In this document: positions 29,876 through 37,989 of the stretch, in pieces
Layout of the letters: every line of letters begins with the position of its first letter
Position numbering within the stretch: the stretch's first letter is position 1
Notes under the pieces: generated by a model
Databases searched by the model: none
What the model saw: the letters and a program-made list of their open reading frames with translations, nothing else
Told to the model about the DNA's origin: nothing
Assembly: GCF_002939945.1 (NCBI RefSeq)
Contig: NZ_MDEB01000002.1
Coordinates: 594,975-658,974 of the forward strand
Direction of reading: 5' to 3'
DNA from: Xanthomonas arboricola pv. populi
Lineage (GTDB): Bacteria > Pseudomonadota > Gammaproteobacteria > Xanthomonadales > Xanthomonadaceae
DNA: 64,000 bases
Translations under genes and position numbers: made by a program

Positions 29876-30048
29876 GGGAATCGGGAATCGGGAATCGTTG
29901 GAGCATGCGCGAAGGATTGCGAAATCGGCCGCGACCATTGATGCCTCGTAGGAGCGCACCCGGGCGCGACGGGGCGTTACCGGCAACGCTCCATCGCGCC
30001 CGGGTGCGTGCGCTCCTACCTGTTGCGGGCATCGCGCGCGGCTTGCTC
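29876..30048. repeat. Duplicated unit, copy 2, overlapping the amylase 3' end
   Basis: Direct repeat of 29583-29751, 124 bp further on. It contains an extra GTGC inside the right palindrome arm and extends over the last ten codons plus stop of the amylase gene. Confidence 0.9.
29948..30019. repeat. REP-like palindrome, copy 2
   Basis: Same palindrome as 29655-29722 with a 4-bp insertion. Its right end overlaps the TAG stop codon of the amylase gene at 30016-30018, so it also forms the hairpin at the end of that transcript. Confidence 0.8.
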
Positions 30049-31689
30049 AGCCATTTGCGCATCGAGCTGCCTGCGCAAGGCCGGGTCGGTGATCGGCGCG
30101 TCCGACAGCAGCACCCGCACGCCATGCGCGGGCACCGGCGCAAGCAGCCGGCGCTGCACCGGCACCTGCTCGCCACTCATCGCGTCGCGCCAGGTGCCGG
30201 GCTGCAGAAAACGCGTCACCTCGATGTTCGCCGCCGCATCGCCCTTGTTGAGCAGCACCAACGCCGTCTGGTTGGCGCCCGCATGCTGATAGACACGCAA
30301 AAACGCCGCTTGATCCCCGCGTAGAAGCACATCCACCTGCACGCCGCGCTGCAATGCCGGCGTGTCGCGACGCAGCCGCGCGATCTGCTGCAGCGGGCCG
30401 AAGATCGGGCTTTGCGGTGCGTTGCGGATGCGCTCCTGGCCGAAGTAATTGCGATTGCCCGCATGTTCGGCACGCCCGCGCATGAAGCCGGTTTCCGAGC
30501 CGTAATAGATCACCGGGATGCCGCGCGCGGTAAACAGCCAGTTGTGCGCATCGATAAAACCGGTGTCGCTGGCATCCAGGCGCGCCATGTCGTGGTTGTC
30601 GTAGAAGCTCATCAGCTCGTACGGATTGGCATACGGCCCGTGACGCAGAAACAGCGGCGCGGCGAGCTTCTCGAACCCGGCCTGCTCATGGCCGAAGACA
30701 GCGGACAGCTGCTGCTTCAACGGGAAATCCAGCACGCTGACGCCGGCATTGCGGGCCCAGGTATGCCCGGCAATCTTGTTGGCGTCGTAATCGAAGGCTT
30801 CGCCGAACATGAAAAATCCCGGACGTTTCTCGCGAATGCGTGCAACGAACGCATGCCAGAAGCGGTCCGGCATCCAGCCGATGGTGTCGATACGGAACAC
30901 GTCGGCGCCCTGCTCCATCCACTGCAGATACGCGCCGGCCAGATAATCGAGCACCGCGGGATTGTTTTCGTTGAGATCGGACAACTCGGCCAGACCGCCC
31001 CCGGTGTTGTAGAACGCATGCAACGGAGTGTGCTGCGAATCCAGCTGTGCCGGCGGCAGATTCTGGTGATCGGCGACCAGGCGGCCATTGGCGTCGTACA
31101 GCTTGCCGAAGCCCGGCTGTGCAATCGGCATGGTGTAGGCCGGCGAGCCGTGATTGCCCACGATATCCAGCACAACCTTCAAGCGGCTGGCATGCATGGC
31201 GCGGGTGAAACCGGCAAAGTCCAGGCCCGGGCTGGGCAGATGCTCGTCGAGTTCGTAGAAGTTCACCCCCCAATATCCATGGTACCCGGTCTTGCCGTGA
31301 TCGCTGAGCGTGCTGCCGCAGCTGATCGGCTTGCCGCCGGTGAAGGCTTCATCCGGATTGTCGACGATGGGCGTGATCCAGACCGCACCAAACCCCAGGT
31401 CGCGGATGTAGTCGGCATGCTCGACGATGCCTTTGAAGTCGCCACCCAGATAACCGATGTTGTCGCCGACGCTATCGGCACAAGGCGTCGGCACATCGAA
31501 CGTGCGATGCGCACCGCCCTGTTCGCGTTGATCGTTGCCGGGGTCGCCATTGACGAAACGGTCGGTCACCACGAAATACACCGCGTCGGCAGCGAACGGT
31601 TCCAGCGTGCCGTAGTAATCGCCAGGTATAGCCGCTGCGTTCGCCACTCCTGCATACACGATCACTCCAGCCATCATCACATGACGCAT
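30016..31689 (-). CDS. Exported GH13 alpha-amylase / CGTase-like enzyme
   Basis: 557-residue secreted alpha-glucan enzyme with a signal peptide (MRHVMMAGVIVYAGVANAAA). All four GH13 regions are seen: DIVGNH (I), FRIDTIGW with the nucleophile Asp (II), MFGEAFD with the acid Glu (III) and FYDNHDM (IV). The N-terminal DAVYFVVTDRFVNGDPGND segment is typical of CGTase/cyclomaltodextrinase-related amylases. It probably cuts maltodextrins or cyclodextrins in the periplasm. The ATG at 31689 shares one base with the permease stop (TGATG), so it is the last gene of a three-gene operon. Its 3' end is part of a recent duplication. Confidence 0.9.
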   Translation of the reverse strand: MRHVMMAGVIVYAGVANAAAIPGDYYGTLEPFAADAVYFVVTDRFVNGDPGNDQREQGGAHRTFDVPTPCADSVGDNIGYLGGDFKGIVEHADYIRDLGFGAVWITPIVDNPDEAFTGGKPISCGSTLSDHGKTGYHGYWGVNFYELDEHLPSPGLDFAGFTRAMHASRLKVVLDIVGNHGSPAYTMPIAQPGFGKLYDANGRLVADHQNLPPAQLDSQHTPLHAFYNTGGGLAELSDLNENNPAVLDYLAGAYLQWMEQGADVFRIDTIGWMPDRFWHAFVARIREKRPGFFMFGEAFDYDANKIAGHTWARNAGVSVLDFPLKQQLSAVFGHEQAGFEKLAAPLFLRHGPYANPYELMSFYDNHDMARLDASDTGFIDAHNWLFTARGIPVIYYGSETGFMRGRAEHAGNRNYFGQERIRNAPQSPIFGPLQQIARLRRDTPALQRGVQVDVLLRGDQAAFLRVYQHAGANQTALVLLNKGDAAANIEVTRFLQPGTWRDAMSGEQVPVQRRLLAPVPAHGVRVLLSDAPITDPALRRQLDAQMAEQAARDARNR

Positions 31690-33167
31690 CACTGCTCTCC
31701 CGAAGCCACTGGAACACGCACCACGCACACGCCGGCAATGAGCAGACTGGCGCCGCCGATGGCCAATGCATAGATCGGCTGACCGCCGAGCCACACGCGC
31801 AACACCAAGCCCAAAGCGCTGGCTGCGACCAGCTGCGGAATCACGATGAAGAAATTGAAGATGCCCATGTACACGCCCATCTTGGCGGCAGGCACGCTGT
31901 CGGACAGCAAGGCGTAAGGCAGCGACAGGATCGAGGCCCAGGCAAAGCCGACGCCCAGCATCGACAGCAGCAGCCACTGCGGGTCGCGGATCGCCAGCAT
32001 CGACAACAGCCCGGCCGCACCCAGCCACAGGTTGCACAGATGACTCCAGCGCAGGCCGATCGCACGCACCAGCAGTGGAATGACCAATGCCGCCAACGCC
32101 GCAAACCCGTTGTAGGCGCCGAACAACACGCCCACCCAGTTCGCGCCCTCGTTATAGGCCGCCGACACGGTGTCGTGCGCACCGAAGTGCAACTGGGTGA
32201 CCGCAGCAGTGGTGTAGATCCACATCGCAAACAGCGCAAACCAGGAGAAGAACTGCACCCAGGCCAGGCGCCGCATCGTCAGCGGCATGCTGCGCACATT
32301 CTGCACGATCGCCACCAGCATGCTGGTGGACGGCAGCACGCGCGCCAATGCAAGCAGCACACCGTAAGCGATGCACAAGCCGGCCAGCACATAGAGCATG
32401 CGGTCGCCGTGTTGCCAGGCGATCGCAGCGGCGAGCAGGACACCGATGCCGCACCAGAACACACTCGCACGCTGCGATGGCAAGGTGCCGGCGATCGCTG
32501 CAGCCGCGACAGGCGGATGCGCATCGTCGAAGCTTGCCAGCTGCTGCGGGCTGTATTCGCGCGTACGCAACACCGTCCAGCTGATCGAAAGAAACAGCAC
32601 CGCGGCACCGAGGTAGAAGGCGTAGCGCACGCTGTCGGGCAACTGTCCTGGCGGCGCGGTATTGGCCACGCCCCAATGCGTCAGCAGCCATGGCAGGAAA
32701 CTCGCCACGATCGCACCTACACCGATGAAGAAGCTCTGCATCGCATAGCCGGTGGGCCGCTGCGCGGCTGGCAGTTGGTCGCCGACCAGGGCGCGGAATG
32801 GCTCCATCGAGATGTTGATCGATGCATCCAGTACCCACAGCGTGCCGGCGGCGATCCACAGCATCGGCGCATTGGGCATCACCAGTAAGGCCAGTGTGGT
32901 GAAGACTGCGCCCACCATGAAGTACGGGCGCCGGCGGCCCCATCGGGTCCAGGTGCGGTCGGACAGGTAGCCGATGATGGGCTGCACGATCAGACCGGTG
33001 AGCGGTGCGGCGATCCACAAACCGGGCACGTCGTCGACCTGCGCACCCAGGGTCTGGAAGATGCGGCTGGCATTGGCGTTCTGCAGCGCGAAGCCGAACT
33101 GGATGCCGAGAAAGCCGAAGCACATGTTCCAGATCTGCCAGAAACTCAGGCGTGGCTTGGCGGTCAT
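31689..33167 (-). CDS. MFS sugar permease (GPH/SUT-like), maltose/maltodextrin uptake
   Basis: 492-residue inner-membrane transporter with about 12 helices. The family loop SDRTWTRWGRRRPYFMVG follows helix 2, and NISMEPFRALVGDQLP is a signature of glycoside-pentoside-hexuronide/sucrose-type symporters. A long cytoplasmic loop separates the halves. It should import maltose or short maltodextrins by proton symport after their passage through the TonB receptor. The ATG at 33167 overlaps the stop of the upstream glucosidase gene (ATGA). Confidence 0.9.
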   Translation of the reverse strand: MTAKPRLSFWQIWNMCFGFLGIQFGFALQNANASRIFQTLGAQVDDVPGLWIAAPLTGLIVQPIIGYLSDRTWTRWGRRRPYFMVGAVFTTLALLVMPNAPMLWIAAGTLWVLDASINISMEPFRALVGDQLPAAQRPTGYAMQSFFIGVGAIVASFLPWLLTHWGVANTAPPGQLPDSVRYAFYLGAAVLFLSISWTVLRTREYSPQQLASFDDAHPPVAAAAIAGTLPSQRASVFWCGIGVLLAAAIAWQHGDRMLYVLAGLCIAYGVLLALARVLPSTSMLVAIVQNVRSMPLTMRRLAWVQFFSWFALFAMWIYTTAAVTQLHFGAHDTVSAAYNEGANWVGVLFGAYNGFAALAALVIPLLVRAIGLRWSHLCNLWLGAAGLLSMLAIRDPQWLLLSMLGVGFAWASILSLPYALLSDSVPAAKMGVYMGIFNFFIVIPQLVAASALGLVLRVWLGGQPIYALAIGGASLLIAGVCVVRVPVASGEQ

Positions 33168-35350
33168 TGCGCAGCCTCCGTGCTCGCCGCCGGTCCGACC
33201 TGCAGCGCGCTCACCTGCGCGGTGTTGACTACGCCATCGCGACCACCGCGGCCGCCGTTGTACTGCGCAAAATGCGCGAGCGCACTCATGTTGAAGCCAT
33301 CTTCCAACCGGAACCGGCACTGCTGCCCGGCCACCGCCGTGAAGCTGACCTGCGTGGACAGCTGCTCGCCCACGCTATGCGGCATCACGACGACCTGCGA
33401 CTGCGTGGCCAGTCCAGGGCATTCCAGCAGCAGCCGTTTGACCGCCGCAGTGACGCCGGTATTGATCGGACCGTTGGCGTTGCGATAACGCAGCGATACG
33501 CGATGCTGGCCCGCGCGCGTTGGAGTCCAAACCCAGGCCTCGCTACCCGGGACTTCCTGCAACGGGCCGAGCGTCAACGAGGGACTGTGCAACGACTCCA
33601 GGCCATCGGCGCGACGGGTCAGGCTGAGCACATGCAGCAGGCCGTCGTCGCGCAGATCCCAGTGCCGCGCGGCGTCCAACGCATGCCCATCCATGTACAG
33701 CGTCGCCCCTGCCGGAATCGCGATGCGGTAGCCATCGCCCTGCCGTTGCGCGACGGGCGCCTCGGGCGTGCCGGGTGCGAACACCTGGCCGGGCTGCGGC
33801 GGGGCCGTGGTGTCGGCCGTGCGACCGATCAGATGCACCAACGTGGTCTGGCCTTGTTGCTCGACCTTCCCCGCCACCAACAACTCACCTGCACGCGTCG
33901 TCGGCCGCTGCAGCACATACCGTCGGGCGCCCTGTTCAAGCACGATCTGCTGGCGGTCGCCAAACAACAAGGGCAGCAACGTACGCGGCAATTTCGGAGC
34001 GACGCTGCCATCGGTGCCAATGCCGAACACGCCTTCCAGCACCGCAGAGAGATAGCCTGCAACCGACCACAACTGCCGCGGCGAATTCACCACCGGGCCG
34101 CTGCGGGCGCCCTCCTCCACGTGCACGGCCAGGCTCTGCATCTCGTAGTTTTCCATGTTGGAGCCGGCCAGCGCGCTGCCGCGCATCAATGATTGCAGCT
34201 CCAGCGCAATGCGCGGCGCGTCGTCCAGCTGGCGTGCGGCGCGTAGCGCATACGCACTGACGAAGGGCCAGACGGCGCGATTGTGATAAATCGGCTGTTC
34301 GGCTTCTTGCGGCCACACCACCGGGCTGCCGCCGGCAACCAGCGGATACCTGCGCAGCGCGGTACGCGCACGGTCTTTCGGAAACACCTCAGCCAGCACG
34401 CCAAGCGACACGCCGAGCAGGTCGACCTTGGCATAGCGCACCGGATGCGCTGCATTGCCGAGATAGCTCACGTACTGGTTGCTGCGTGCATCCCAAAAGC
34501 GCGCAGCGATGGCCTGGCGCAAGGCATCGGCCCACTGGGCGTACTGGTCCGCGCGCGCGTCGCCATGCTGGCGCGCCAGCTGCTCGGCCAGACGCAGGGC
34601 CTGGTAGTGCAACACGTTGGTGGACAGGGCAAAGGACTCGGCGATGAAGCGCACATCCTCGCGCGTCCACTCCGGGTAGGTTTGTTCGCGCCAATCCAGA
34701 AACGAGGTTTCGCCGCGGTAGAGCCCGATCTGCGCATCGAAGACCGCTGCGCGGTCCTGCGCGATGGTGGCCTGTAATGCGCCCCAGACCTCTTCGGCGA
34801 ATGGCTGGTCGTCCAGTAGGCTGCGCGCGGCGAGGAACCACACCACGCGGTCGCTGCTGATCGGCCAGCTGCCACCGGAGCCGGTGTCCTGCGCGACGAA
34901 CACCCCAGGCGTCTGCCCGTCGCGCGCCGCCGACAGCTTGAAGCGCAGCGCAGTGCGCGTGCGCTCCGGCTCCAGCCGCGCCAACGCCAGATCGGCGGCG
35001 AAGCTGACATCGCGCGTCCATACGTAGGGCCAGCGCTCACCGGTTTCGAAACACGCGCACGGCACCGGCTTGCCGTCGTTGAAGGCCGGATCGCGAATGG
35101 CCTCGACACGATCGTCGGCCATTTCCTGCTGCGCCATGGCGAACAAGGCGTCGAACAACGCACTGGCGGTGTAGGTGCGCATCGGTTGCGGCCCGATACG
35201 GCGCTCGCCCTGCGGCCAGCGAAGCACAAAACCGCCGTCTTCGAGTGCCTGCGCCTGCGCACAGCGGCCCTGGAACTCCAGCTCATCGGCCAACGCCGGC
35301 GAGCTTGCCGCAACGCCGAGCGTTGCAGCCATGCAGATCATCTTCAGCAT
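33164..35350 (-). CDS. Exported six-hairpin glycosidase (glucoamylase/debranching-like)
   Basis: 728-residue protein with a signal peptide (MLKMICMAATLGVAASSPALA). The middle (about 95-520) is an (alpha/alpha)6 barrel with RWPYVWTRDVSFAADLAL, SWPISSDRVVWFLAARSLL, SFLDWREQTYPEW and PVVWPQEAEQPIYHNRAVWPF blocks, the tryptophan- and acid-rich pattern of GH15/GH63/GH37-type enzymes. A beta-sandwich-like C-terminus follows. It probably removes glucose from maltodextrins in the periplasm; the exact GH family and linkage are uncertain. First gene of the operon with the permease and amylase; a -10-like TACCAT lies at 35460-35465. Confidence 0.75.
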   Translation of the reverse strand: MLKMICMAATLGVAASSPALADELEFQGRCAQAQALEDGGFVLRWPQGERRIGPQPMRTYTASALFDALFAMAQQEMADDRVEAIRDPAFNDGKPVPCACFETGERWPYVWTRDVSFAADLALARLEPERTRTALRFKLSAARDGQTPGVFVAQDTGSGGSWPISSDRVVWFLAARSLLDDQPFAEEVWGALQATIAQDRAAVFDAQIGLYRGETSFLDWREQTYPEWTREDVRFIAESFALSTNVLHYQALRLAEQLARQHGDARADQYAQWADALRQAIAARFWDARSNQYVSYLGNAAHPVRYAKVDLLGVSLGVLAEVFPKDRARTALRRYPLVAGGSPVVWPQEAEQPIYHNRAVWPFVSAYALRAARQLDDAPRIALELQSLMRGSALAGSNMENYEMQSLAVHVEEGARSGPVVNSPRQLWSVAGYLSAVLEGVFGIGTDGSVAPKLPRTLLPLLFGDRQQIVLEQGARRYVLQRPTTRAGELLVAGKVEQQGQTTLVHLIGRTADTTAPPQPGQVFAPGTPEAPVAQRQGDGYRIAIPAGATLYMDGHALDAARHWDLRDDGLLHVLSLTRRADGLESLHSPSLTLGPLQEVPGSEAWVWTPTRAGQHRVSLRYRNANGPINTGVTAAVKRLLLECPGLATQSQVVVMPHSVGEQLSTQVSFTAVAGQQCRFRLEDGFNMSALAHFAQYNGGRGGRDGVVNTAQVSALQVGPAASTEAAQ

Positions 35351-35459
35351 CGAAGCGGCGAGACGGCTTGCACCGTCGGCCTCCCTCCCTCGTTGCACGC
35401 GTTGTAGTGCGCGGCACTGGCGTGCCACGGGCGCGGACCCTCCCAGGTGCCGTGGCGCC

Positions 35460-35506
35460 ATGGTAGACGCGCGCTCCGGGGTTCCGCACCACTGCATACG
35501 TATTCA
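35460..35506 (-). promoter_or_regulatory. Maltodextrin operon promoter with 14-bp operator (site A)
   Basis: The palindrome TGAATACGTATGCA (35506-35493, minus strand) is followed after 27 bp by TACCAT, a fair -10 hexamer. It lies 143 bp before the glucosidase start and 86 bp before the divergent GH97 gene. The same 17 bases TGAATACGTATGCAGTG occur at 37841, and the TACCAT offset is almost the same there. Confidence 0.75.
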
Positions 35507-35592
35507 TGGCAATGGCCGCAGTGCAGCATGCGCCATCCACCCTTTGTCGCTGCATAGTCGACGCTTGCGCAACGGCCGCCTTGGGAGGGGAT

Positions 35593-37674
35593 ATGCCGCT
35601 GTTTTCACATCGCGTGCGTTCGATATCGCGCGTCGCATGGAGTGCGCGACTGCTGGTATTGATGCTGCTCACCAGTCTTGCTGGCGCAGTGCAGGCTGAA
35701 ATCACTACCGTCAACGTGGATTCGCCCGGCAAGATCCTGCAGGTCACGCTGGAGGTCGATGGCGGCACGCCCTACTACCGCGTGCAACGCTTGGGCCAGC
35801 CAGTGCTGGAACGCTCGCGTCTAGGCTTCCAGTTGCGCGACGGCCGGCTGGACCGCGGCCTGGTCGTCCTCTCGCAGGCACGCCAGCATCATGACGATAC
35901 CTGGGAACAACCCTGGGGCGAGACGCGCCTGGTGCGCAACCACTACAACGAACTAAGCGTCAGCCTGGGCGAACGCAGTGGCGCGCAACGCAGGGTCGAT
36001 GTGATCTTCCGTGTGTACGACGATGGCATCGGCCTGCGCTATCGCTTTCCCGAACAAGCGGGATTGCGCGAGGCCATCATCGACGAAGAAGTCACCGAAT
36101 TCGCCATCGCGCAGCCTGCCGAGGCATGGTGGATTCCGGCCGGCGCGCCGATCCACTACGAATACCTGTATCAGCGCACGCCGTTGAACCAGGTCGCGCT
36201 GGCGCATACGCCGCTCACCTTGCGTACCGAGAGCGGGCTGCATATCGCACTGCATGAAGCCGCGCTGCTCGACTACGCCGGCATGTGGCTGCGCCGTACC
36301 GAAGGCCAGCGCCTGCGCGCGCAGCTGTCGCCCGCCGCCGAAGGCTGGAAGGTGCGGCGCAAGCTGCCGTTCGATACGCCGTGGCGCACGCTGCAGATCG
36401 CCGACCAGGCCACCGGGCTGGTGGAGTCCAACCTGATCCTCAACCTCAACGCGCCCAACGCCTTGGGCGATGTGAGCTGGGTCAAGCCGTCCAAATATGT
36501 CGGGGTGTGGTGGTCGATGCATCTCAACCAGCAGACCTGGGCGGCCGGGCCGACCCACGGCGCCACCACGGCCAACACCAGGCGCTACATCGACTTCGCT
36601 GCAGCACATCGCTTTCGTGGCGTACTGGTGGAAGGCTGGAATCCGGGCTGGGACGGCGAATGGTTCGGCAATGGCGGCAGTTTCGATTTCACCAGGCCGA
36701 CACCGGATTTCGACCTGCCCGCGCTGAGCAAATACGCCGCCGGCAAGGGCGTGCATCTGATCGGCCATCATGAAACGGGGTGCGCAGTGGATCATTACGA
36801 AGACCAGATTGCCGAAGCGATGGACCTGTACGCCCGGTTCGGCGTGGACTCGGTCAAGACCGGCTATGTCTGCGACGACGGCCAGGTGGAACGTCGTAAC
36901 CCGGCAGGCGGCACACCGCTGCGCGAATGGCACGACGGCCAATGGATGGCGCGCCATCATCTGCGCGTGGTGCAGGAAGCCGCCGCGCGCCACATCGCCG
37001 TCAACGCGCACGAGCCGATCAAGGACACTGGCCTGCGCCGCACCTATCCCAACTGGATCGCGCGCGAAGGCGCGCGTGGCATGGAATACAACGCCTGGGG
37101 CCAGCCACCGAATCCGCCCGAGCACGAGGTCAACCTGGTGTTCACCCGCCTGCTCGCCGGGCCGATGGATTACACGCCCGGCATCGTCAGCCTGAAAGGC
37201 CGCAACGGCCAGGCGATTCCCAGCACGCTTGCGCGCCAGCTGGCGCTGTACGTGACGCTTTACAGCCCGATCCAGATGGCCGCCGATCTGCCCGAGCATT
37301 ATCTGCAGCACCGCGATGCCTTCCGCTTCATCGAGGACGTGGCGGTGGATTGGGATCAGACCCGCGCCTTGAATGGCGAAGTCGGCGACTACGTTACCAT
37401 CGCGCGCAAGGACCGGCATAGCCGCGACTGGTTCCTGGGCAGCATCACCGACGAGCATGGCCGACTGCTGCAGGTGCCGCTCGGATTCCTTGAGCCGGGC
37501 GTGCGCTACACCGCGCAGATCTATCGCGATGGTGACGGCGCAGACTATGTCAGCAACCCGTTCGCCTTTGTCAGCGAACAACGCCAGCTCAGCAGCGCCG
37601 ACACGCTGGAACTGCGTCTCGCGCCAGGCGGTGGGCAGGCGATTCGCTTCGTGCCGGTGGATGGCAGACGCTGA
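35593..37674 (+). CDS. GH97 alpha-glucosidase (SusB-like)
   Basis: 693-residue exported enzyme. A signal peptide (about residues 1-35, ending GAVQA) precedes the N-terminal beta-sandwich, then the TIM barrel with VGVWWSMHLNQQTW, GVLVEGWNPGWDGEW, GHHETGCAVDHYEDQ and NAHEPIKDTGLRRTYPN, and REGARGMEYNAW. The Glu residues in HHETG and HEP fit the inverting SusB-type active site rather than the retaining Asp type. The ATG at 35593 has the strong ribosome site GGGAGGGG; the ATG at 35506 overlaps the operator and is unlikely. It would release glucose from maltodextrins in the periplasm. Confidence 0.92.
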   Translation: MPLFSHRVRSISRVAWSARLLVLMLLTSLAGAVQAEITTVNVDSPGKILQVTLEVDGGTPYYRVQRLGQPVLERSRLGFQLRDGRLDRGLVVLSQARQHHDDTWEQPWGETRLVRNHYNELSVSLGERSGAQRRVDVIFRVYDDGIGLRYRFPEQAGLREAIIDEEVTEFAIAQPAEAWWIPAGAPIHYEYLYQRTPLNQVALAHTPLTLRTESGLHIALHEAALLDYAGMWLRRTEGQRLRAQLSPAAEGWKVRRKLPFDTPWRTLQIADQATGLVESNLILNLNAPNALGDVSWVKPSKYVGVWWSMHLNQQTWAAGPTHGATTANTRRYIDFAAAHRFRGVLVEGWNPGWDGEWFGNGGSFDFTRPTPDFDLPALSKYAAGKGVHLIGHHETGCAVDHYEDQIAEAMDLYARFGVDSVKTGYVCDDGQVERRNPAGGTPLREWHDGQWMARHHLRVVQEAAARHIAVNAHEPIKDTGLRRTYPNWIAREGARGMEYNAWGQPPNPPEHEVNLVFTRLLAGPMDYTPGIVSLKGRNGQAIPSTLARQLALYVTLYSPIQMAADLPEHYLQHRDAFRFIEDVAVDWDQTRALNGEVGDYVTIARKDRHSRDWFLGSITDEHGRLLQVPLGFLEPGVRYTAQIYRDGDGADYVSNPFAFVSEQRQLSSADTLELRLAPGGGQAIRFVPVDGRR

Positions 37675-37840
37675 TTTGGTCGCAACGGGCTGAAGAGCCC
37701 TTCAACGCGACCGAGTGAATCACGCAACGGCACCGCAACCGCTGCAGATTGCGCATTGGCGTTTGCCTCACGACAGGCCAGGAGCGTACCGCGCCGCAGC
37801 AAAGCCGGCGTGGAATCGATTCCAGCGCCATCAGCCGGGT

Positions 37841-37888
37841 TGAATACGTATGCAGTGCCCGTTCGCATCCAGGTGCCGTGTCTACCAT
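37841..37888 (+). promoter_or_regulatory. TonB-receptor promoter with 14-bp operator (site B)
   Basis: TGAATACGTATGCA at 37841-37854, then 28 bp, then TACCAT at 37883-37888. It lies about 100-150 bp before the receptor start. Taking TACCAT as the -10 element puts the operator at roughly -54 to -41. Confidence 0.75.
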
Positions 37889-37989
37889 ACGTCGCAGTCG
37901 TGACGTCCGTCGTGGCGCGCGATGCACTGCATCCAGGCGTCTGCCGGATCGAAAAAAATCAAAGAACAACATGTACCTGGGAGGGGAAA

